A stretch of 64,000 bases of DNA from JAJYSO01 sp964451785 (GTDB lineage: Bacteria > Bacteroidota > Bacteroidia > Flavobacteriales > Flavobacteriaceae). The stretch's first letter is position 1. Every line of letters starts with the position of its first letter. The DNA is taken from contig CAYVJG010000008.1 of the NCBI GenBank assembly GCA_964451785.1, positions 1 through 64,000 on the forward strand, written 5' to 3'. The position numbers and the translations under genes are program-made. The notes under the pieces were generated by a model. It saw only the letters and a list, made by a program, of their open reading frames with translations, was not told where the DNA came from and made no database searches. Positions 36,049 to 44,842 of the stretch are shown here, one piece after another.

Positions 36049-37029
36049 TTAAGGTATAGGTAAGTACACCTTATCACAAAGTTCCTGATATTCAGCATCT
36101 AATTCGCTTTGATTGGTGATTCCACCACCACTTTTAAACACCAAGCCAGTTTCTGTTTTTTCTAAATAACGGATAATCACACAACTGTCAACCGATAGCC
36201 CATCAAAAACACCCCAAACTCCTGTGTAATAATGACGTTGATGCGTTTCGATAGATTCAATAAGTTCACATGTACGTTGTTTTGGCGCGCCACAGATTGA
36301 TCCTGCCGGAAGCAGTTGCTCAAAAACACTACCCAATTGTTCAGCGTATTCAGATTTCAATTGACCACTGATTTTAGAACTCACGGCAAGCAATTCTTTT
36401 TCGTTAGTATACAAATGTTCAATATATCTAAAATCATCTACACGCACTTTGTCAGCGACAATGCTCAAATCATTACGTAACAAATCAACAATGGTATATT
36501 GTTCACGCAATTCTTTTTCGTCATTTAAGATTACTTCTGCAGCATTGTCAATAGCGGCATCAATGGTGCCTTTCATCGGGAAGGTATAAACTTTTCTATC
36601 CTTTATTTTGATAAAAGGTTCTGGAGAAAAATGCACAAAACGATCTTTAAACCACAATTTATAAGCGCCTTGTCCTTTAAAAAACAATTCTTCCAAACTG
36701 TAATTGGTTTGAACAGGTGTTGAAGCTGTCAGATTGATTAAATAGGTTTCTCCGTTTTGAATAGCCTGCTGTACAGCTTTAAATTGTACGGTATAATTTG
36801 CTTTTGAAATAGGTTGTTTTTGCCATTCTAAGTTTTTTTTGGGCAAATATTTTTCGCTATAATTAGTGATTTCTCCAGCTTTATAAAATACCTGCTCTTC
36901 CTTTAAATCTGCTAAAGGAATCAATTCAGGATATTTAGCGGCGTAATCAACAATAAAGAAAAAAGGAATTTTCTCCGCATAAAAGCGGTTCATCTCCTGA
37001 AAAAAGTGTTTTTTTGACGAAAATTTCAT
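36049..37029 (-). CDS. pabB: Aminodeoxychorismate synthase component I
   Basis: The 326-residue chorismate-binding enzyme has the catalytic segments TFPMKGTIDAA, LLRNDLSIVADKVRV, SSKISGQL, PAGSICGAPKQRTCELI and IIRYLEKTETGLVFKSGGGIT. It lacks the long N-terminal domain of anthranilate synthase TrpE, which favours PabB (4-amino-4-deoxychorismate for folate). It is head-to-head with pabA; the two starts are only 10 bp apart. A later ATG (MNRFYAEK, residue 13) is possible. Confidence 0.88.
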   Translation of the reverse strand: MKFSSKKHFFQEMNRFYAEKIPFFFIVDYAAKYPELIPLADLKEEQVFYKAGEITNYSEKYLPKKNLEWQKQPISKANYTVQFKAVQQAIQNGETYLINLTASTPVQTNYSLEELFFKGQGAYKLWFKDRFVHFSPEPFIKIKDRKVYTFPMKGTIDAAIDNAAEVILNDEKELREQYTIVDLLRNDLSIVADKVRVDDFRYIEHLYTNEKELLAVSSKISGQLKSEYAEQLGSVFEQLLPAGSICGAPKQRTCELIESIETHQRHYYTGVWGVFDGLSVDSCVIIRYLEKTETGLVFKSGGGITNQSELDAEYQELCDKVYLPIP

Positions 37030-37039
37030 AGCGTAACTT

Positions 37040-37657
37040 ATGGGGTCAAAAATATTAATTATTGATCACAATGATTCTTTTACTTACAATTTAGTACAAC
37101 TTTTTACCGAAGCTGGAGCCGAGCGAGTCGATGTGTTGGCTTATGCCGACTTAACGCTCAGTAAAGTTTACGATGTCGATGCCTTTGTCTTGTCACCAGG
37201 GCCTGGATTACCTGAAGAATATCCCAAAAGCCTGCAACTTATTGAAACCTATGCTGGCAAGAAGCCTATTTTAGGGGTTTGTATGGGGCTACAGCTTATT
37301 GTTACTCATTTTGGCGGCGATTTAGTTAATCTTTCAACAGTAAAACACGGACAAAAAGTAAACCTAATCAGTCGCGCTTATGACTGTTCTTTTGAACAGA
37401 TCAGCTCACCTACCCCTATCGGCTTATACCATTCATGGGCCATGAATATTGCTGATAAACCTGAATGTATTGAAATTACAGCCACTTTACAAGACGATAC
37501 GGTAATGGCCATTCAGCATCATGAGTTTCCTATTAAAGCGGTACAGTTTCACCCCGAATCCTATATGACTGAGCAAGGAGCTACAATGGCTAAGAATTGG
37601 TTGTTATGGATTGAAAAATTCTTAAAAAAAACAGCGCCATTAGCAAAATCTGATTAA
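37040..37657 (+). CDS. pabA: Aminodeoxychorismate synthase component II (glutamine amidotransferase)
   Basis: The 205-residue class I amidotransferase has the N-terminal ILIIDHNDSFTYNLVQ, oxyanion SPGPGLPEE, nucleophile Cys in GVCMGLQLIV and the His-Glu pair in VQFHPESYM. It supplies ammonia to PabB, encoded divergently next door. The protein could also serve TrpE, since PabA/TrpG is shared in some bacteria. Its terminator lies at 37696-37721. Confidence 0.88.
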   Translation: MGSKILIIDHNDSFTYNLVQLFTEAGAERVDVLAYADLTLSKVYDVDAFVLSPGPGLPEEYPKSLQLIETYAGKKPILGVCMGLQLIVTHFGGDLVNLSTVKHGQKVNLISRAYDCSFEQISSPTPIGLYHSWAMNIADKPECIEITATLQDDTVMAIQHHEFPIKAVQFHPESYMTEQGATMAKNWLLWIEKFLKKTAPLAKSD

Positions 37658-37695
37658 GAAGATTTAAGTGCAATTGATCGCATTTCCTAACGTAT

Positions 37696-37721
37696 AAACC
37701 CACCGTTTAAACAGTGGGTTT
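37696..37721. terminator. Terminator between pabA and hutH
   Basis: aaacccac (37696-37703) pairs with gtgggttt (37714-37721). It lies between convergent genes and can serve both, though flanking T-tracts are modest. Confidence 0.65.
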
Positions 37722-37749
37722 GTGTATGCTAATGAAGTAGGAAAGTCAA

Positions 37750-39261
37750 CTAGTACGCCACAGTATATGCCTCGATATTTAAGTGTTCAATAAACTGATT
37801 GGCTTTTTCAATTTCTACGGCCATAATTTTATCTTGTTTTACAATAGGAACTTCGCGACGGAAATCACCTACAAATTTCACAATAAAATCAGATGATTTA
37901 CCGGGTTCGCGATAATGCAGGGCTTGAGAAGCATTAAAGAGTTCAATAGCGAGTACGGTTTGTAAATTGCGCATCACTTTAATCAATTTAGTAGCTGAAT
38001 TAGAGCCCATACTCACGTGATCTTCTTGTCCGTTAGACGACGGAATAGAATCAATACTCGACGGAGTACACAATTGTTTAGTTTGACTAACAATGCTGGC
38101 AGCGGTATATTGTGGAATCATAAATCCGTTGTTAAGTCCCGGATCTTCAACCAAAAATTCTGGAAGATTGCGTTGTCCCGACACTAGTTTATAAGTGCGG
38201 CGTTCTGAAATATTACCTAACTCAGCCATAGCAATTGCCAAATAATCCATGGCTAAAGCTAAAGGTTGTCCGTGGAAATTTCCACCCGAAATAATTTCAT
38301 CTTCATCGACAAATATATTTGGATTGTCCGTTACACTGTTAATTTCTGTTTTAACCGTTTTATTGACAAAGTGCAAGGTATCTTTTGATGCCCCGTGAAC
38401 TTGCGGCACACAACGAAAAGAATATGGATCTTGCACTGCTTTGCCTTCTCCATTTGCTAAAGGACTATCACGCAAGAAACTCAAGATATTTTCAGCGGTT
38501 TTAATTTGCCCACGATGCGGACGCACATGGTGTACTAATGGATTAAAAGGTGACAAATTACAATCAAAGCCCTCCATAGACACAGCGCTAATTACATCGG
38601 CTAAATAAGATAATTTATGAGCTTTAATCAAAGCATAAACGGCGTGAGCACTCATAAATTGAGTACCATTAAGTAAAGCCAAACCTTCTTTACTTTGCAG
38701 TTTTAGAGGTTTCCATCCCAATTTTTCTAATACTTGTACAGCAGGTTGAATAGTACCTTGATAATACACTTCGCCCAGTCCTAAAATAGGTAAACTCAAA
38801 TGCGCTAATGGTGCTAAATCACCCGAAGCACCTAGAGAACCTTGTTCGTAAACCACAGGAATAATATCGTTATTAAAGAAGTCTATCAAACGTTGCGTAA
38901 CTTCTAAACTTATACCGGAATGGCCGTAGTTTAACGACTGTACTTTGAGTAAAATCATGATTTTGACTATAGTAGGATCTACGCGATCGCCGGTGCCACA
39001 GGCATGTGATTTTACCAAATTTTCTTGAAGTTGAGACAATTTTTCAGATGAAATCTTCACATTACACAACGATCCAAACCCTGTGTTAATGCCATAGAAG
39101 GGTACATCAGAATTAGCCATTTTTTCATTGAGATAATCTCGTGTTTTTTGAATATTAGCTATAGCTTCTTCACTCAAAGCTAATTTAGTGTCTTGAGCAA
39201 TAATTTTTTGAATGTGTTCAACTTCTAAAATAGCACTACTAATATAATGTGTATTTGTCAT
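37750..39261 (-). CDS. hutH: Histidine ammonia-lyase
   Basis: The 503-residue enzyme converts histidine to urocanate. The MIO cofactor triad A145-S146-G147 is in GSLGASGDLAPLAH. The substrate-pocket residues are S85-H86 (NLVKSHACGTG), the pair found in histidine rather than tyrosine or phenylalanine lyases. NGTQFMSAHAVY, YSFRCVPQVHGA and SSNGQEDHVSMG are conserved. No hutU, hutI or hutG is nearby. Instead it overlaps the nnrDE stop by 4 bp, so the pair is co-translated. Confidence 0.92.
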   Translation of the reverse strand: MTNTHYISSAILEVEHIQKIIAQDTKLALSEEAIANIQKTRDYLNEKMANSDVPFYGINTGFGSLCNVKISSEKLSQLQENLVKSHACGTGDRVDPTIVKIMILLKVQSLNYGHSGISLEVTQRLIDFFNNDIIPVVYEQGSLGASGDLAPLAHLSLPILGLGEVYYQGTIQPAVQVLEKLGWKPLKLQSKEGLALLNGTQFMSAHAVYALIKAHKLSYLADVISAVSMEGFDCNLSPFNPLVHHVRPHRGQIKTAENILSFLRDSPLANGEGKAVQDPYSFRCVPQVHGASKDTLHFVNKTVKTEINSVTDNPNIFVDEDEIISGGNFHGQPLALAMDYLAIAMAELGNISERRTYKLVSGQRNLPEFLVEDPGLNNGFMIPQYTAASIVSQTKQLCTPSSIDSIPSSNGQEDHVSMGSNSATKLIKVMRNLQTVLAIELFNASQALHYREPGKSSDFIVKFVGDFRREVPIVKQDKIMAVEIEKANQFIEHLNIEAYTVAY

Positions 39262-40817
39262 AGCAATTGTTGGTTTTGTTTTTTTATGGCGTTCATCGTC
39301 TTGTATTTTAACATTTCGCGATAAACTTGCCCAAATCTAAGCAATAAATCACCGGCAATCAACGCTTCTACTGAAGATTTTTTAAGTGCCTCATCGCCAG
39401 CTCTTGCATGTAGATACACGCCCAAAGCAGCGGCTTCTACCGCTGTGTAGCCTTGCGCTAACAATCCGCCAATAGTGCCGGCCAAGACATCTCCTGTCCC
39501 GGCGGTAGCCATGCCCGGATTACCGGCTGTGTTGATGAAAACCTGTTGAGGGGTTATTATAAAGGTGATGGCGTCTTTAGCCACAACAATAATCTGATAG
39601 CGCTGAACAAAGGATTTAAGTATAGTGAGTTTGTCAAAATCGTCGGTCCACTCCCCTATCAGGCCACGCAATTCTTTAGGATGTGGGGTCAATATAGATT
39701 GAGTCGGTAAAAGCGACAGCCATTCAGGATGTTGTGCCAGAATATTTAACCCGTCGGCATCTACCACTAAGGGTTTAGCTGCTTTCTCAAGTAGTTTATG
39801 GAAACATTGAGCGGTGTGTTCTGCCATACCAGCGCCCATGCCAAACACCACACTTTCAGGAGTAAATTGCCAATCAACTAGCTCATCACTCAGCTGTTTT
39901 TCACCTTGTGTTAGTACCATAGCTTCAGGTAGTGTTGTTTGTATAATAGCGTAACCACACCGCGGAATAAGTGTGGTGACTTTTCCGGCTCCAGCCCGTA
40001 AAGCAGCTTGAGCAGCCAAGACTACACTCCCCATTTTTCCATAGCTTCCGCCTATTATCAGACAATGCCCATAAGTACCTTTATGCGAAAATCGCGGACG
40101 TATTTTTAACCAACTTGAGGCTTGTTGTAAAGTTATGAGTTGAGCTTCAGGAGTCAATTCATCTATAAAATTCTGCGATAATCCTATATCAATCACTTGT
40201 AATTGCCCTACATAATGAGCCGTTTGTGGTAAGAAAAAGGACAATTTAGGGCATTGAAAGGTGATTGTGTAATCGGCTTTTACAATTGCAGTATCTTGTT
40301 CAACTGCACGGTTAGTATAGAGTCCTGAAGGGATATCAATGGCTAGCCTTAAAGCAGAAATGCAATTGATGTGGTTAATCAATTTTTTAACCCAATTGTG
40401 AAGCGGGCGACTCAGTCCGATGCCAAAAATAGCATCGATAAGCACACTGTTGACTGGCAATTTAGGCAATTCACTATGGGCTGTCAAAAATGTAATTGAG
40501 TTTGTCAGTTTCTCTAAACGATTGAGGTTAGCTTTAAAATCTGCTTTATAATGATTGCTATAAGTGACCACAAACACGTGTATATCGGCACCTTGTTCAA
40601 TAAATTTACGCGCTATAACTAACCCATCACCGCCATTATTCCCGATACCACAAAAAATAACTATCGGTCGATTTTTCCAGTTCACTTCTGCAGTTATAGC
40701 CTCGAAAGCACGCGTTGCGGCCCGTTCCATCAAATCTAATGAGGTGATTTCATCTTCAAGCATTGTGGCTTGGTCGGCATCATAGAGTTGAGCTGCTGAT
40801 AATACGTTCATAGGCAT
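39258..40817 (-). CDS. nnrDE: Bifunctional NAD(P)H-hydrate epimerase / ADP-dependent dehydratase
   Basis: The 519-residue protein repairs hydrated NAD(P)H. The N-terminal YjeF_N epimerase domain (about 1-215) has FCGIGNNGGDGLVIARK and VLIDAIFGIGLSR. The C-terminal kinase-like dehydratase domain (about 230-505) has GSYGKMGSVVLAAQAALRAG, LTPHPKELRGLIG and AGTGDVLAGTIGGLLAQG. Two ATGs lie two codons apart at the start. It is upstream of hutH with a 4-bp overlap, a pairing with no known metabolic logic. Confidence 0.93.
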   Translation of the reverse strand: MPMNVLSAAQLYDADQATMLEDEITSLDLMERAATRAFEAITAEVNWKNRPIVIFCGIGNNGGDGLVIARKFIEQGADIHVFVVTYSNHYKADFKANLNRLEKLTNSITFLTAHSELPKLPVNSVLIDAIFGIGLSRPLHNWVKKLINHINCISALRLAIDIPSGLYTNRAVEQDTAIVKADYTITFQCPKLSFFLPQTAHYVGQLQVIDIGLSQNFIDELTPEAQLITLQQASSWLKIRPRFSHKGTYGHCLIIGGSYGKMGSVVLAAQAALRAGAGKVTTLIPRCGYAIIQTTLPEAMVLTQGEKQLSDELVDWQFTPESVVFGMGAGMAEHTAQCFHKLLEKAAKPLVVDADGLNILAQHPEWLSLLPTQSILTPHPKELRGLIGEWTDDFDKLTILKSFVQRYQIIVVAKDAITFIITPQQVFINTAGNPGMATAGTGDVLAGTIGGLLAQGYTAVEAAALGVYLHARAGDEALKKSSVEALIAGDLLLRFGQVYREMLKYKTMNAIKKQNQQLL

Positions 40818-40947
40818 TTATTTAATCTTGTACTTACAAAAATACAGTTGTATTCATTTTTTTTCATCCTTTTAGAATTAAAAATACGGTGTCAATCTAT
40901 AGGAAATTCTTCTATATTGCCGAATTTTGTAGGAACACGCCCATTAT

Positions 40948-42189
40948 ATGAATCGATCAAAGCAACAACAACTTCGTCACCACAAGCGCATTGCCACCGG
41001 ATTATTCTTTTTGATGGCTGTACTTTACGGGGTAATGATTTATTTACAAACCAGCCATCCTGCAGTCTGGATGGGTTATGTAGAAGCTTTTGCTGAAGCC
41101 GGAATGGTTGGGGCGCTAGCTGATTGGTTTGCCGTCACTGCACTGTTCAAACATCCGTTGCGTTTACCCATTCCGCACACTAACTTAATACAGCACAAAC
41201 AGCGCGATTTAGGTAATAATTTAGGAAAATTTGTCAATGATAACTTTCTTAATCCCAAAACGATTCGTCCTTACATTGAAAAAATAGATTTTAGTAAACA
41301 CATTTTGCAATGGCTTGATAAGCCTAAAAATCAAGAAGGATTAAGTCAGGAACTCAAAGTGTTATTGTTATCCTTTCTAAACGATTTAGACGATGAGCAA
41401 GTGACACGTTTTATCAATCAAAAAGGAAGTGAATTATTGCAATCTATTGATGTGCAGGCGCTAGCCGGAAATGGAATAAATTACCTCCTTAAACAAGATG
41501 AGCACCAACAATTGCTCAATCACCTCTTGCCACAGCTCACTAATTATATTGAAGAAAATCAAAGGCTTATTCAACAACGATTAGCAGATAGTAAGCCCTT
41601 TATTTCATTTTTAGCCGGCAAAAAAATTTCAAATGAAGTCACCAAAGGTCTTGTCAATTTTATGCGTGAAGTTGAAGAGGATTCAACTCATTTTGTACGC
41701 CAGAAATTAACGGAAGAACTAGAAAATCTTGCTCGAGATATTCAAGAAAATCCAAAATGGCGACAAAAAATCAAAGGCTTACAAACAAAGCTTATCACGC
41801 CTGAAAATATAGAAAAATATACGGTCGATGCTTGGTTAGGAATCAAATCTATTTTACAAGAGCAACTCCAATCCCCTCAATCGCCTTTAGATAAGCAATT
41901 GCAAAGAAGCTTGCAAAATAGCAAAGCGAGTTTAGAGAAGAATCACAATTTACAAAAACGTATCGACGGTAAGTTGCGTGTGTTTTTATACCGAATGGTC
42001 CTGCGCAACCGTCAGGAAGTTGAGACGCTTATCAGTCAAACTGTAGCTCACTGGGATGGCAAAGAACTCAGCAGAAAACTCGAACTCGAAGTGGGAAAAG
42101 ATTTGCAATACATCCGTCTTAACGGCACTCTGGTCGGTGGCTTAGTAGGTTTAATTATCTATGCTATCACTCACTTTTTTATTGGGTAA
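40948..42189 (+). CDS. DUF445-family membrane protein
   Basis: The 413-residue protein has an N-terminal transmembrane segment (about 15-35) and the family signature GMVGALADWFAVTALFKHPL. IPHTNLIQHKQRDLGNNLG follows. A long Gln/Lys-rich helical middle separates this from a C-terminal hydrophobic anchor (GGLVGLIIYAITHFFIG). It is related to E. coli YjiN. The function is unknown; the layout suggests an envelope protein with both ends in the membrane. Confidence 0.88.
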   Translation: MNRSKQQQLRHHKRIATGLFFLMAVLYGVMIYLQTSHPAVWMGYVEAFAEAGMVGALADWFAVTALFKHPLRLPIPHTNLIQHKQRDLGNNLGKFVNDNFLNPKTIRPYIEKIDFSKHILQWLDKPKNQEGLSQELKVLLLSFLNDLDDEQVTRFINQKGSELLQSIDVQALAGNGINYLLKQDEHQQLLNHLLPQLTNYIEENQRLIQQRLADSKPFISFLAGKKISNEVTKGLVNFMREVEEDSTHFVRQKLTEELENLARDIQENPKWRQKIKGLQTKLITPENIEKYTVDAWLGIKSILQEQLQSPQSPLDKQLQRSLQNSKASLEKNHNLQKRIDGKLRVFLYRMVLRNRQEVETLISQTVAHWDGKELSRKLELEVGKDLQYIRLNGTLVGGLVGLIIYAITHFFIG

Positions 42190-42251
42190 TATTTTTTAAC
42201 GTATATTTAAAAAATATGTTTAATTTTACATTTTCATATAATTTTAAACTC

Positions 42252-42575
42252 ATGCCGCAATTTGACCCTAATACATCTTCTTCCTCTGCAGAAAACAATC
42301 CTATAATTATTCAACAAGTAGAACGCAAAACAAATGGCGTAGGGATAGCTGGGTTTATCCTTTCATTAATAGCAATTTTTGTAGGTTGGATTCCTGTTTT
42401 GGGTTGGTTTGTATGGTTTTTAGGGTTAATTTTATCTTTTGTCGGCGTATTTAACAAACCTAGAGGCCTGGCTATTGCAGGTTTAGTGATTTCATTAATT
42501 GGTGTTATTATCCTTGTTTTCCTTTTTGGAGTTGTATTATTTGCAACAGGAGTTGGTAGCTTAGCTATGTTGTAA
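42252..42575 (+). CDS. Small membrane protein, DUF4190-like
   Basis: From the ATG at 42252 the protein has 107 residues: a polar N-terminus and then two Gly-rich hydrophobic hairpins (GVGIAGFILSLIAIFVGWIP and GLAIAGLVISLIGVIILVFL). This repeated G-x-A-G-F/L-V/I-L-S pattern is that of DUF4190-type proteins. An upstream in-frame ATG at 42216 would add 12 aromatic-rich residues and is less likely. The role is unknown. Confidence 0.6.
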   Translation: MPQFDPNTSSSSAENNPIIIQQVERKTNGVGIAGFILSLIAIFVGWIPVLGWFVWFLGLILSFVGVFNKPRGLAIAGLVISLIGVIILVFLFGVVLFATGVGSLAML

Positions 42576-43171
42576 TTTGTATACATACTAATACAATTCA
42601 CCCCTTCTACCTTTTTGCATTACAAATACACTACTGTCAAAGCAATAGCTCAAAGTAACCATGACTTTACCTATTTTTATACCGCCTACGCTCACGAGCA
42701 TTAGCGTTAAATGACAATCATAAATATTACCTCAACAACAGTGTTGTTTAATTAGCCTTATGCTTGAGCTGGCATAAAGGGATTAAATTAATTGTAAAAG
42801 GACCTTTCAAGCATAGCATTTAATACCGTATGGACAAATTATATAGTCCAATTTCGACAGCAGTCTCATTGTACTATTAATTTGTTACCCACGGCATTAT
42901 ACCTACAAAAAATATTATAAATCGGGCTAAAAAATAATTCTAATTGGTATAAATCGACGAATTCAAGTCGCTAAATACAGGTGGATTTGAACGTAAATTT
43001 TTATTTGACAAAAAATTCATTTATTGATAATTTTTAATTAAATTTAACCTTTAAATAAACCTTATTGAAGACTAGTTTTTAAAAACAAATTGGGGTTATT
43101 TACTAGTTCTGAAGGTAAGTTATCAGAAACGAACAATTATTAAATAACAATTTATTAACTTTAATTCACAT
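42576..43171. other. 596-bp gene-free stretch with repeat C
   Basis: It holds dispersed repeat copy C (42822-42953) and otherwise AT-rich sequence with no supported gene. A weak hairpin (acgct/agcgt near 42690-42710) is present. The stretch opens an accessory-looking segment that runs to about 44700. Confidence 0.5.
42822..42953 (+). repeat. Dispersed intergenic repeat, copy C
   Basis: 132 bp beginning aataccgtatggacaaatt and ending ctaattggtataa. Its second half differs from copy B at only a few positions, while the left part of the first hairpin has diverged more. It lies downstream of the small membrane protein gene, in the same direction. Confidence 0.85.
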
Positions 43172-43333
43172 ATGGCAATCACAGGTTCTTACAGTGTTCT
43201 ATTATTCGTTTATCAATCAGTAATGATACTTTTATTAGTTTTAGCTATTTTATTTTTTATATACGTTTTCAAGGTTCTACGAAAGCTAAATAAATTTTTA
43301 GACAAGAAATTAGATGAAACTGAAGTAAGCTAA
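43172..43333 (+). CDS. Very small single-span membrane protein (53 aa)
   Basis: An open frame from the ATG at 43172 gives 53 residues: a short polar start (MAITGSYSV), one long hydrophobic helix (about 8-33) and a charged tail (KVLRKLNKFLDKKLDETE). The single-span layout with a basic/acidic amphipathic tail is protein-like, but no homologue comes to mind. It could be a real small protein or chance, and it sits in an accessory stretch. Confidence 0.4.
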   Translation: MAITGSYSVLLFVYQSVMILLLVLAILFFIYVFKVLRKLNKFLDKKLDETEVS

Positions 43334-43348
43334 AAACAGACAAAATAG

Positions 43349-43471
43349 AAAACCCCAAATTTCAGTATTGATCTTAGTGTTACCGATTTAGAGAAATCGA
43401 TTGAGTTTTATAGAGATGGTCTTGGGTTTTCAACAGAAGGAATTATTAAAGGAGGCAAACCTTGCGTCTAA
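43349..43471 (+). pseudogene. Remnant of a glyoxalase/VOC-family gene
   Basis: Frame 43358-43468 reads NFSIDLSVTDLEKSIEFYRD followed by GLGFSTEGI, the N-terminal signature of VOC-superfamily proteins. There is an in-frame stop just upstream (43346-43348), no start codon, and a stop after the sequence GGKPCV at 43469-43471. Only about 37 of the roughly 120 or more residues of such proteins remain. It is a truncated relic, probably left by a deletion. Confidence 0.7.
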
Positions 43472-43485
43472 TTTAACTAAAATCT

Positions 43486-44052
43486 ATGAATGGAATCTTA
43501 AAAAAAGGTATATACCTTACATGCTTTATTCTAATTGTCGCCTGCGGCACAAAAAGGGATGTTATTGACACAGGGGTCAATACGCGAGTCAATTCAAAAT
43601 ACAGAAAAAGCACAGAAAACTACTCTGGAAAATTAAGCAAAACCGAGTATAATAATTTGATTAAAAAGTTAGAAAAAGAACTAAAAACCAGGTTTCCTGA
43701 CAACAAATCTATTCTTATAAATTACAATCAGAAGGCGCCTAATTGTCTTATGGCTAAATCTAGTAAAGCTGACAAGATAGGTGTGACAAAAAATCGAATT
43801 AGAATCTCGTCTAGAATGAGTTCTAACCACAATGCTATTGACTTTTTTGTGTATACTAAAGATTCTTACGCCAAGGAAATTTATGCTCAAATGGATGAGT
43901 TTATAGTGGATTCAGGATTTTTCTATGAAACTATCTTTACAGAACATCAAAACTGCGCAGGGTTTTTAATCATCAAACCAAATGGTAAATTCTATAAACA
44001 TTATGGAGAAGATTATTACTCTAGAGTACGTGCATACCTTGAAAAGAAATAA
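43486..44052 (+). CDS. Hypothetical lipoprotein
   Basis: The 188-residue protein has a lipoprotein signal with lipobox LIVAC (C20) followed by Gly-Thr and basic residues. The mature part is Lys-rich with two later cysteines (C86 and C157) that could form a disulfide. No domain is recognised. The gene is AT-rich and lies just after the VOC remnant in an accessory-looking stretch, so acquisition by transfer is possible. Confidence 0.55.
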   Translation: MNGILKKGIYLTCFILIVACGTKRDVIDTGVNTRVNSKYRKSTENYSGKLSKTEYNNLIKKLEKELKTRFPDNKSILINYNQKAPNCLMAKSSKADKIGVTKNRIRISSRMSSNHNAIDFFVYTKDSYAKEIYAQMDEFIVDSGFFYETIFTEHQNCAGFLIIKPNGKFYKHYGEDYYSRVRAYLEKK

Positions 44053-44167
44053 AAGTCAGCTTAATATAGAATAGCTAACAACAGCATGGTTCTCTACAGA
44101 GCACAAAACCTTCTTAGTAGTGATTATAAAAGTAGAGCCGTCAAAAAATACATTTAAAAACTTAAAA

Positions 44168-44695
44168 ATGGATAAATTGAAAATTACTCTAATTACAGTA
44201 TTCTGTCTTTTTATAGCCATACAGTCAACTTGTGCTCAAACAGGGGGAGATAGTCAAGTAGGGAACTATTATAAAGATATCAGCAATTTTAATATGAAGG
44301 ATTTTATCAATATGGATTTGGGACTGTTGGCCTATTTACCTACCAAAAAACATTGGAACCACATTTCAAAAAACATCAAGCTTATTCCTATAGATTCTTT
44401 GCGTTATATCGATTCTTTAGATATTAGAAAACAGGCAGATACTTTATATGTTAAAATGTATACTCAGAATTATTTGTATCGCTGTCAAAATGTATATGAA
44501 ATAAGTAAAAACACGAAACGTAAAACGGATACCCTTATGATATCTAACATACTAATTGATTTTAAAATAAAAGAATTTATTGATTATGCTGATACCTTTA
44601 GAAAAAAAGATTATACCGTAGATTTTGTTATCAAACAAAATTCTGACAAATTCAATAAAAGGATTATAATACATAAAGACTTCCGTAATAACTAG
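44168..44695 (+). CDS. Hypothetical secreted protein
   Basis: From the ATG at 44168 the protein has 175 residues with a signal peptide (KLKITLITVFCLFIAIQSTCAQ). An ATG-like start 48 nt earlier would bury the signal. The mature part is rich in Lys, Asp and aromatic residues and matches no family I know. The gene is AT-rich, like the lipoprotein gene upstream. The two may have arrived together. Confidence 0.5.
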   Translation: MDKLKITLITVFCLFIAIQSTCAQTGGDSQVGNYYKDISNFNMKDFINMDLGLLAYLPTKKHWNHISKNIKLIPIDSLRYIDSLDIRKQADTLYVKMYTQNYLYRCQNVYEISKNTKRKTDTLMISNILIDFKIKEFIDYADTFRKKDYTVDFVIKQNSDKFNKRIIIHKDFRNN

Positions 44696-44842
44696 CTTTT
44701 CGTAGAGTCGTAAATCTAGCATTAAAGTACAAAATTGGCGCCAATGGTAAGATTGTTTCGTACTGTACTAATCTATTAAGTAATTATATTTAAAAGCAGT
44801 AAAAAAATAGCGTATCCCTTCACTGTTCTCTTACAAACTATT

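Noticed and set aside
36049..37657. Anthranilate synthase (trpE/trpG) pair
   Set aside because: The chorismate enzyme is only 326 residues, lacks the TrpE N-terminal domain, and no other trp gene is near, so PabB/PabA is preferred.
37750..39261. Tyrosine or phenylalanine ammonia-lyase instead of HutH
   Set aside because: The pocket pair S85-H86 matches histidine lyases. Aromatic lyases have different residues at this position.
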